NCBI GenBank assembly: GCA_050290225.1
Contig: JBNKHG010000077.1
Location: 1 to 27,576 of the forward strand
Reading direction: 5' to 3'
Length of the DNA stretch: 27,576 nucleotides
DNA from: JBNKHG01 sp050290225
GTDB taxonomy: Bacteria > Pseudomonadota > Gammaproteobacteria > Pseudomonadales > Cellvibrionaceae
Part shown: positions 21,771 to 27,576 of the stretch, one piece after another
How positions within the stretch are numbered: position 1 is the stretch's first letter
How the letters are laid out: the number at the start of each line of letters is the position of its first letter
Notes under the pieces: generated by a model
What the model saw: the letters and a program-made list of their open reading frames with translations, nothing else
The model's database searches: none
Told to the model about the DNA's origin: nothing
Position numbers and translations under genes: made by a program

Positions 21771-22521
21771 GGTTCAACGGGTTCTACTCGCCGTTGACTG
21801 TGAGCGCTATAGTCGGGAATCGCTGGAGACCGCAATCCATTTTGCCTCTACCCTGAACGCGGAATTGCAATGTGTCTTCCTCGAGGATGAACGGCTATTG
21901 CAGATAGCCGATCTGCCGTTTACCCGGGAAGTGCTGACACTCAATGCGTCCGAGCGAACCCTCAGCAGCCAGAGTTTACTGCATTCGCTGAGAAATTACT
22001 CACAGCAGGTAAAAGAGGAACTCGAGCAGCAGGCCTCGATTCACCAGCTTCACTGTTCGTTTCATACGGTGCGCGCCAACTCCTATGAAAATCTGCTGAG
22101 ACACTCATCGGCCGCCGATCTGCTGCTGTTTGGCGACAAACCCTTTGGTTTGATTCGTCGTTCCGGCACATCGAACAGACCCGTTATCGGCGATGTCGGT
22201 GTGTTTTTGAAGGGCATGGATAGTGACCAGCGACTGCTTGGCACGGCGACCTCCCTGGCGGGGCGGGAGCACCGCAACCTGAAGATTTATGTCACTCGTG
22301 GTCGAGCGTTAACGGATAAGCAACTGACGGCGCTTCTGGGGGATTACCGCGCTCCCGCCAAAATAGAAACCTTCGACTCGATAACCGAAACCCTGCAATC
22401 CCTGGCGCAGGCGAATCACTGGCAAACCCTGGTGTTGCCGTTCGATACCTTTGCGAGCGGGGAGACCGTAATCGACCGCCTGTTGGAGCAGCCCGGTCGT
22501 CGAATTATTCTGGTGCGTTAG
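21745..22521 (+). CDS. UspA-like stress protein (divergent)
   Basis: A 258-residue protein with a universal-stress-protein fold at the N-terminus: RVLLAVDCERYSRESLETAIHFASTLNAEL is the beta1-alpha1 unit, and ADLLLFGDK the beta4 strand. The ATP-binding G-x2-G-x9-G(S/T) motif is not obvious, so nucleotide binding is doubtful. The second half (about 145-258) is less conserved and may be a degenerate second Usp unit ending in RRIILVR. An upstream ATG at 21697 exists, but ATG 21745 follows AGGAAAGCAAGA and gives a normal start. It overlaps the protease gene by 26 bases and lies 44 bases before the amino-acid dehydrogenase gene, which suggests one transcript. Confidence 0.75.
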   Translation: MRPGKIGTRVQRVLLAVDCERYSRESLETAIHFASTLNAELQCVFLEDERLLQIADLPFTREVLTLNASERTLSSQSLLHSLRNYSQQVKEELEQQASIHQLHCSFHTVRANSYENLLRHSSAADLLLFGDKPFGLIRRSGTSNRPVIGDVGVFLKGMDSDQRLLGTATSLAGREHRNLKIYVTRGRALTDKQLTALLGDYRAPAKIETFDSITETLQSLAQANHWQTLVLPFDTFASGETVIDRLLEQPGRRIILVR

Positions 22522-22565
22522 GCCGAAGTCGCTGTGCGGAAACCGGAAAAGTCTGGAGAGATCAA

Positions 22566-23681
22566 ATGGCAAACTGTTTCGAACATGCCGACGACCTGGG
22601 TCCCCATAAGATTATTCACCTGCGCGAACCTGCATCGGGAATGACGGCGATACTGGTATTGGACAACCTGGCAGCCGGGCCGGCCATTGGCGGTATGCGC
22701 ATGGCTACCGAAGCGACACCCCAGGAATGCGCTCGCCTGGCAAGAGCGATGACATTAAAAAATGCCATGGCGGAATTGCCACACGGTGGTGGCAAGTCAA
22801 TTCTCTTCGGCGACCCGAGGATGGCTGCTGACAGGAAAGAACAATGGGTTCGCGCCCTGGCCGCTGGCCTGCGTGAAATCGAGGGTTATATCTTCGGCCC
22901 GGATATGGGCACCGATGAAGGGTGCATGGCCTGGGTCAGGGATGAAATCGGCGGACGCGCGGTGGGCTTGCCACGGGAAATCGGCGGTATTCCCCTGGAT
23001 GAGATTGGGGCGACAGGGTGGGGGTTATTCCATGCCACGCAAGTGGCGTTACCGTACCTCAACATGAAACTGGATGGCGCACGCGTTGCGGTGCAGGGAT
23101 TTGGCGCTGTGGGACAGCATGCGGCACGCTTTCTGACAGCGCACGGCGCCCGCCTTGTGGCGGTGGCGGATTCCCGGGGTGCGGTATACGCGCCCGCCGG
23201 TCTCGACCTGGAAGCGCTGATGGCCATGAAGCGGGAAGGGCATACGGTGAAGGACTACCCGGACGGGCAGGCGTTGGAAAGCGAAGCTGTGATCGATGTG
23301 GAGTGCGATATCTGGATACCGGCAGCGCGTCCCGATGTGTTACACGAAGGCAATGTGCAGCGGCTCAATACGCGGCTGGTCGTCGAGGGAGCCAATATTC
23401 CCATCACACTGGGTGCGGAGAAACAACTGCACGACCGCGGCATTCTCTGTATCCCGGACTTTATTGCCAACGCCGGCGGTGTGATCTGTGCCGCCATGGA
23501 GTATGCCGGCAGTACCGAAGCGCAAGCCCTGCAAGCCATCGAGGAGAAATTGCGTCGCAATACCGAATTGGTGTTGAGCGGCGCCCGTCAGCGACAGGTG
23601 ACCGTTCGCGACGAAGCGCACAGGATCGCTGTCGAGAGAGTCAAACGGGCGATGGCGTTTAAACGTTGGTCGCTTTACTAA
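22566..23681 (+). CDS. Leu/Phe/Val-type amino-acid dehydrogenase
   Basis: A 371-residue, full-length Glu/Leu/Phe/Val dehydrogenase family enzyme that would interconvert a branched-chain or aromatic amino acid with its 2-oxo acid and ammonia using NAD. The substrate domain has GPAIGGMRMA, LKNAMAELPHGGGKSILFGD with a catalytic Lys, and GPDMGTDEGCMAW; the Rossmann domain has GARVAVQGFGAVGQHAARFL. ADS in VAVADSRG suggests NAD rather than NADP. GGAG lies seven bases before the ATG. The 2-oxo acid product links it in principle to the TPP enzyme at 4241, but they are far apart and in different operons. The Leu-versus-Phe/Val preference cannot be decided. Confidence 0.92.
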   Translation: MANCFEHADDLGPHKIIHLREPASGMTAILVLDNLAAGPAIGGMRMATEATPQECARLARAMTLKNAMAELPHGGGKSILFGDPRMAADRKEQWVRALAAGLREIEGYIFGPDMGTDEGCMAWVRDEIGGRAVGLPREIGGIPLDEIGATGWGLFHATQVALPYLNMKLDGARVAVQGFGAVGQHAARFLTAHGARLVAVADSRGAVYAPAGLDLEALMAMKREGHTVKDYPDGQALESEAVIDVECDIWIPAARPDVLHEGNVQRLNTRLVVEGANIPITLGAEKQLHDRGILCIPDFIANAGGVICAAMEYAGSTEAQALQAIEEKLRRNTELVLSGARQRQVTVRDEAHRIAVERVKRAMAFKRWSLY

Positions 23682-23838
23682 TCCGGTCTGGCTGCGGGTT
23701 GCCGCAATTCGTCAAGCGTAATACGACTCCGGTGCGATGCACAATCCAGGCAGGTTGCACGTGCCGTAAAGCGTCGAAGTTCCGCTACACTTTGAGTATG
23801 CCTGCCCTAACATTCGAAGCACAGAGAGGATGCTTGTG

Positions 23839-25152
23839 ATGGGTACTGATAAATTGGATACTGCAAAAGGGTTGCGTGAATTGTACAACCAGGATCCGGA
23901 ACAGGCGGACCTGAAAGTTTTTGGCCGTAAATCCTGCGCTGATCGCCGGGGTTTTCTCCGTGGCGCGGGTTTGACCACGATGGCGGCATTGCTCGGGGTT
24001 TCAGCGATTCCTTATCACCGCAATTTTCCCCGGGGAATGATTCCCGCGGCATTGGCGGATACCGCCGATGCGTTTTCGATCAACGGCAAAGACGGCCTTA
24101 TTGTTCTCAATGACCGCCCTGTGAATGCCGAGACGCCGCCCCACCTGCTCGACAGTGAGGTAACGCCGACCCGCCGCCATTTTGTGCGCAACAACGGTAT
24201 TCCTCCCGTCAACATCGATCCCGCCAGCTGGCAATTGACCATCGATGGTCTGGTGGACAATCCCATGAAACTCTCTATCGATGATCTGAAATCAACGTTC
24301 AAGGTCGTCACGCGTAATCTGGTGATTGAATGTGGTGGCAACGGGCGTGCATTCTTCGACCCGCCGGCGAAAGGCAACCAGTGGACCTACGGTGCCGTGG
24401 CCTGCGCATCCTGGACCGGTGTGCAACTGGCGGATGTACTAAAAGCCGCCGGCGTTAAATCCAGTGTTGTCTATACCGCCCATTACGGCGCTGACGCCCA
24501 CCTCTCCGGCAAGCCGGGCAAACTGCCGATATCCCGAGGCGTTCCCATCGAAAAGGCGATGCGCAAGGATAACCTGATCGCCTTTGCCATGAATGGTGAA
24601 CCCATTCACCCCATGAATGGCGCGCCACTGCGTTTGGTGGTACCCGGTTGGCCGGGCTCCTGTTCGCAGAAATGGTTGACCCGCATTCAGCTGCGGGACC
24701 AGGTTCACGATGGCCCCAAAATGACAGGCAAGGCCTATCGAGTGCCCAACCGTCCCATTGCTGCCGGCGAAAAAGTGGCGGAGACGGATTTCGTTATTAT
24801 TGAGCGGATGCCGGTGAAATCGCTGATTACCTACCCCCGGAGCGGTATCACAATCCGGGAGAAGCAGCTCGCAGTCAGGGGCAGTGCATGGTCCGGTGAT
24901 CGCAAAGTACGGAAAGTGGAGTTGTCGATCGACTTTGGCGCCAACTGGTTAAAGGCGGACTTGTCAAAACCCGCAAACCCGTCAGCCTGGCAACGTTTCA
25001 GTGCCAAAGTAAATTTCCCCCAGGCCGGTTATTATGAAGTTTGGGCAAGGGCTACCGATGATCACGGTGAAAGCCAACCTTTTGCAATAGCCTGGAATCC
25101 CAAAGGGTATCTCAACAACAGCATGCACCGGGTGGCTGTGAAGGTTGGATAG
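23839..25152 (+). CDS. sorA: Periplasmic molybdopterin sulfite dehydrogenase, SorA-like
   Basis: A 437-residue Tat-exported enzyme of the sulfite oxidase family that would oxidise sulfite to sulfate and pass electrons to a cytochrome c. The Tat signal is DRRGFLRGAG (RR at 36-37) followed by a hydrophobic stretch. The Mo domain has the ligand Cys C165 in VIECGGNGRAFF, with PRSGITIREKQLAVRG beginning the dimerisation domain. ATG 23830 is also in frame, but GAGAGG directly abuts it; ATG 23839 has proper spacing. The gene lies 14 bases before a two-haem cytochrome c gene on the same strand, matching the SorAB arrangement of sulfur-oxidising bacteria. The substrate is inferred from family and partner; a related molybdoenzyme with another substrate is possible. 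Confidence 0.88.
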   Translation: MGTDKLDTAKGLRELYNQDPEQADLKVFGRKSCADRRGFLRGAGLTTMAALLGVSAIPYHRNFPRGMIPAALADTADAFSINGKDGLIVLNDRPVNAETPPHLLDSEVTPTRRHFVRNNGIPPVNIDPASWQLTIDGLVDNPMKLSIDDLKSTFKVVTRNLVIECGGNGRAFFDPPAKGNQWTYGAVACASWTGVQLADVLKAAGVKSSVVYTAHYGADAHLSGKPGKLPISRGVPIEKAMRKDNLIAFAMNGEPIHPMNGAPLRLVVPGWPGSCSQKWLTRIQLRDQVHDGPKMTGKAYRVPNRPIAAGEKVAETDFVIIERMPVKSLITYPRSGITIREKQLAVRGSAWSGDRKVRKVELSIDFGANWLKADLSKPANPSAWQRFSAKVNFPQAGYYEVWARATDDHGESQPFAIAWNPKGYLNNSMHRVAVKVG

Positions 25153-25166
25153 GACTGTCGTGTTCT

Positions 25167-25802
25167 ATGGACTGTGTGTGTAAACGCGGGAGACTCGCAC
25201 TGGTTTTATGGCTGGGGCTTTGGGTCGTCCCGGCCGCAAGAGCCGTCGATGTCACTGCCGGTACTCAATGGGCGCTCGTTTGTGGTGCCTGCCATAGTAT
25301 GGCTGAAGGTGAGGCGCATAAAACAGGTCCTAACCTGTGGGGTATTGTCGGTCGAGCCATTGGCGGCGCAGAGGGCTACACCTATTCGCCGGCACTGGCC
25401 AATCGGGGTGGAGCCTGGACGCCCGCCGCGCTGGATCAATACCTCGCATCACCGGCTGACTATATTCCCGGCAATAAAATGTACTTTCAGGGTATTGCCG
25501 ACAGGGAAGCGCGTGCGGCGCTAGTGGCCTACCTGAGCACCCTAAAACCCGGGAACGCCGGCCCGATGGTCTCCGAGAGCGGTTTTGACTATGGTGGCCT
25601 GCCGCAGGGAGAGGGTCGACGAGAGGTCTACAGCCGCTGCTCCGTCTGTCACTCGCTGATGATTGTCAAACAGCAGGGCATGAGCCAGGAACGCTGGGAT
25701 GAAACCCTGGACTGGATGATCGACGAGCAGGGTATGGATGCGCTCAGTGCGGAAGAGAGAGCGCGAATTCTTCGCTATTTGGCAGAACATTACGGCGAAT
25801 AA
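25167..25802 (+). CDS. sorB: Two-haem cytochrome c partner of SorA (SorB-like fusion)
   Basis: A 211-residue exported cytochrome c with a signal peptide (hydrophobic 10-24, predicted cut after ARA, before VDVTA). There are two haem sites: CGACH (39-43) in a class I domain with a likely Met ligand in GNKMYFQG, and CSVCH (158-162) in a shorter C-terminal domain (about 145-211) of SorB type. Known SorB subunits are single-haem, so this seems to be a fusion of a c550-like carrier with SorB. It lies 14 bases after sorA and would take electrons from it to the respiratory chain. The stop codon lies in the first copy of a 17-bp tandem repeat. Confidence 0.87.
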   Translation: MDCVCKRGRLALVLWLGLWVVPAARAVDVTAGTQWALVCGACHSMAEGEAHKTGPNLWGIVGRAIGGAEGYTYSPALANRGGAWTPAALDQYLASPADYIPGNKMYFQGIADREARAALVAYLSTLKPGNAGPMVSESGFDYGGLPQGEGRREVYSRCSVCHSLMIVKQQGMSQERWDETLDWMIDEQGMDALSAEERARILRYLAEHYGE

Positions 25803-25846
25803 TCCGGAAACACGAATAACCGGGAAACACGAATAACCGGGAAACA
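25796..25846 (+). repeat. Three tandem copies of a 17-bp repeat
   Basis: CGAATAACCGGGAAACA occurs at 25813-25829 and 25830-25846 identically, and once with two changes at 25796-25812. The first copy includes the sorB stop codon. The array sits between convergent sorB and the thioredoxin-like gene; there is no hairpin of note. It is probably a slippage duplication. Confidence 0.9.
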
Positions 25847-25857
25847 CAGAGCAACGC

Positions 25858-26403
25858 TTACTCCCACCATTTTATATTGCAGCCCAGACTGGGTTGCTGA
25901 TCTTCGGGAACAGGCTGTCCGAGTATCAGTAAATCCAACGCTTGCCGCAGGTCACGACCGGTGACGGGTAAACCGGATTTGGGTCTGGAATCATCAAACC
26001 GGCCCCGATAAACCAGTCTCAATTCACTGTCATAGAGAAAGAAATCCGGCGTGCAAGCTGCACCATAGTCCTTTGCCACAGCTTGGGTTTCATCGAACAG
26101 ATAGGGAAAGCCATAGTCCTTCTCCGCCAACCGCTCCGGCGCGTCCTCGGGATAACCGGCGGGATCATTGGCACTGATTCCAACCATACCAATGCCACTG
26201 TCCTTGTAATCGCGCCCCAATGCCAACAGTCCCTGTTCAATATGGCGCACGAACGGACAGTGGTTACACATAAAAATCACCAGCAGACCCTTGCTGCCGG
26301 CGATATCGTCCCGGCTCAGCCACTGTCCGGTCTTGGGGTTTAACAGTTCGAAGGCGGGGGCTTTGATTCCCAGTTCGGGCATGGAGGAGGGGGTGAGTGC
26401 CAT
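25858..26403 (-). CDS. Thioredoxin-fold protein (AhpC/TSA-like)
   Basis: A 181-residue thioredoxin-fold protein of the AhpC/TSA-Redoxin type. The redox site is CNHCPF (C46, C49), the cis-Pro region is ACTPDFFLYD and the family tail SLGCNIKWWE carries another Cys. No signal peptide is seen, so it should be cytoplasmic. It would reduce a disulfide or peroxide; the partner is not known. AAGGA lies about nine bases before the ATG. It is convergent with sorB and divergent from the DUF6491-like gene. Confidence 0.9.
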   Translation of the reverse strand: MALTPSSMPELGIKAPAFELLNPKTGQWLSRDDIAGSKGLLVIFMCNHCPFVRHIEQGLLALGRDYKDSGIGMVGISANDPAGYPEDAPERLAEKDYGFPYLFDETQAVAKDYGAACTPDFFLYDSELRLVYRGRFDDSRPKSGLPVTGRDLRQALDLLILGQPVPEDQQPSLGCNIKWWE

Positions 26404-26511
26404 GGTGATTGTCCTTCTTTGAAATTGCGGTTCTATTGATAGGCGTCGAAACGTGCGAGACGTGTTGAAGCGTCAATGTTGACACGCCGTCCACCTGCTC
26501 GAATAGCCTAA

Positions 26512-26530
26512 ACCGCATCCGGTATGCGGT
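26512..26530. promoter_or_regulatory. 7-bp inverted repeat in a divergent promoter region
   Basis: ACCGCAT and ATGCGGT pair perfectly around CCGGT. It lies between the divergent thioredoxin-like and DUF6491-like genes. A second short palindrome, GTCAA-TG-TTGAC (26472-26483), is nearby. Either could be an operator; nothing identifies the protein. Confidence 0.35.
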
Positions 26531-26625
26531 AAAGGGCCATCGAAACGCTATAGTTTATAGGATATCCACGCGCTTGCTATCCGGCTCAGTGGCGAATGAG
26601 AGAACGGGGACTTCATGGAGGGGTT

Positions 26626-27027
26626 ATGAATTTTAAACGTTGCACTTACGTGATCGCGGCACTGTGGAGCTTTGGCTTGTGCCAAACCGTCCAGTCCGAC
26701 GAGCGGTCCCCCGAGGAAGTCTTTACCGGGGAGCGCCCTGTCAGGTGCCTGCACCTGAATCGCATCAAGCGAATCGAGATTCTCGACAAAGAGACGATTG
26801 TTTTCCATATGCTGGGGAAGAAGCGCTATGTCAACCGACTGAAGCATCCCTGTCCGGGATTGAGGCGCAACAAACCCATTATGTACCGTACCTCGCAAAA
26901 CATGCTGTGCGACCTGGATATCATCACCGTGCTTGAGGACAGCGGTTTTGGATTCCTGCCCGGCGCCTCCTGCGGCCTGGGGTCCTTCGAGCGGGTGGAA
27001 GAGATTTCATCGCCCGAGGAGGATTGA
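26626..27027 (+). CDS. Small exported DUF6491-like protein
   Basis: A 133-residue protein with a signal peptide (hydrophobic YVIAALWSFGLCQTVQS, cut probably before DERSP). The mature part resembles the DUF6491 family in pattern: RCLHLNRIKRIEILDKETIVF, then KKRYVNRLKHPCPGL and a C-terminal DLDIITV with several Cys. ATG 26626 follows GGAGGGG, so it is preferred over the upstream in-frame ATG at 26596. Function is not known for the family. It is convergent with the NUDIX gene. Confidence 0.75.
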   Translation: MNFKRCTYVIAALWSFGLCQTVQSDERSPEEVFTGERPVRCLHLNRIKRIEILDKETIVFHMLGKKRYVNRLKHPCPGLRRNKPIMYRTSQNMLCDLDIITVLEDSGFGFLPGASCGLGSFERVEEISSPEED

Positions 27028-27062
27028 GCAGACCGAATTTGGATGATCAAACGGCGCCGAAC

Positions 27063-27576
27063 TTACACTTGATCCATCGGCGCCATATCCACATCGGCTC
27101 CTGAGTGTTCGTATACGTAACCGTGATCGGTTTCAACCAGGCGGTGCCGTTCACCGGGCAGGTCCGGCTCGCGTGTCATGTAACCCGCATCCCCGGGGTA
27201 AAGAGAGATGATCTTTTTATCGCGTAACAGCGTGTTGGGAATGACCTCATAGGGCGCCATCGCTCGCAACGACACCATAGCTTCGCTAACCGTTGAAAAG
27301 GGTTCCAACATCCGCAGGCTTATATAGGTGGGAGGCATGATGGGCAGCTCGCCTGCGCGGTGTTGTGTCAAGGCCTGGTTTGGGGACAGCCAGCGGAATT
27401 CGTGAATTTCACCGCCATCCACTTCCACGCGTCCCGAGGACTGATCGCCAGCGCGGTTGATGGGGGCGGCAAAAAACCAGGTGGCGAAGCGCTTGGGCAC
27501 ACCGAGAGGGGTCGTCCAATGGCCATAGTAAACCAGCTCGCCGGCCTCAACAACCAGGCCGGACTCCTCTTGTGCC
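27063..27576 (-). CDS. NUDIX hydrolase (5' end beyond the window)
   Basis: The reading frame stays open to the right edge, so the gene is partial. The first visible residues, AQEESGL, fit the end of the NUDIX box (REUxEExGU), and the following YYGHWTTPLGVPKRFATWFF and DGGEIHEFRWLSP are typical of larger NUDT19-type NUDIX hydrolases, which cleave nucleoside-diphosphate-linked compounds such as CoA derivatives. The apparent internal GTG at 27500 is not the true start. The C-terminus is complete at 27063. Substrate unknown. Confidence 0.85.
   Translation of the reverse strand, partial: AQEESGLVVEAGELVYYGHWTTPLGVPKRFATWFFAAPINRAGDQSSGRVEVDGGEIHEFRWLSPNQALTQHRAGELPIMPPTYISLRMLEPFSTVSEAMVSLRAMAPYEVIPNTLLRDKKIISLYPGDAGYMTREPDLPGERHRLVETDHGYVYEHSGADVDMAPMDQV

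Noticed and set aside
23687..23705. TGGCTGCGGGTTGC sigma-54-like sequence upstream of sorA
   Set aside because: The GG-GC spacing is nine bases and the -24 block fits poorly.

Overview
The window looks like a chromosomal segment of a gammaproteobacterium. It is moderately GC-rich and gene-dense, and almost every gene has a Shine-Dalgarno sequence. A SorAB-type sulfite dehydrogenase and a GKCG-repeat copper-peptide module fit a sulfur-oxidising or other chemolithotrophic, marine-type lineage. That placement is inference; no rRNA, tRNA or other phylogenetic marker is present. I saw no CRISPR array, IS element, prophage or tRNA gene.

Region A (1-10231): a leftward sigma-54 enhancer-binding regulator (GAF-PAS-AAA+-Fis, 193-2148) is divergent from a rightward block. 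The block holds a small conserved hypothetical protein (2479-2793), an HvfA-like precursor with repeated EGKCG motifs (3102-3482), its DoxX-family partner HvfX (3602-4144), then a tight set: acetolactate-synthase-like TPP enzyme, aldehyde dehydrogenase, membrane-anchored FMN/3Fe-4S glutamate-synthase-like protein and CPA1 Na+/H+ antiporter. The last four have overlapping starts/stops or short gaps. Two good sigma-54 promoters (GG-N10-GC) lie at 2421-2437 and 2987-3003, and a perfect 9+9 bp inverted repeat upstream of the first could be the regulator's binding site. The usual HvfB (MNIO) and HvfC genes that modify HvfA peptides are absent here.

Region B (10232-16628): a leftward periplasmic double-PilJ-domain protein has its own strong sigma-54 promoter match. 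A leftward three-gene ABC exporter operon follows (ATPase, FtsX-type permease, HlyD-type adaptor).

Region C (16629-23681): an RNA-repair pair (archease and RtcB ligase), a leftward helical repeat protein, then a rightward Lon-like AAA+/S16 protease, a UspA-like protein overlapping it, and a Leu/Phe/Val-type amino-acid dehydrogenase. This reads as a stress and quality-control neighbourhood.

Region D (23839-27576): a Tat-exported molybdenum sulfite dehydrogenase (SorA-like) with a two-haem cytochrome c partner, a thioredoxin-like protein, a small DUF6491-like exported protein and a NUDIX hydrolase cut by the window's right edge.

The most notable point is the combination in region A: one enhancer-binding regulator, several sigma-54 promoters, an orphan copper-RiPP precursor/HvfX pair and a metabolic operon of unknown purpose. 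Together they may form a sigma-54-controlled stress or metal-response unit that has not been described.
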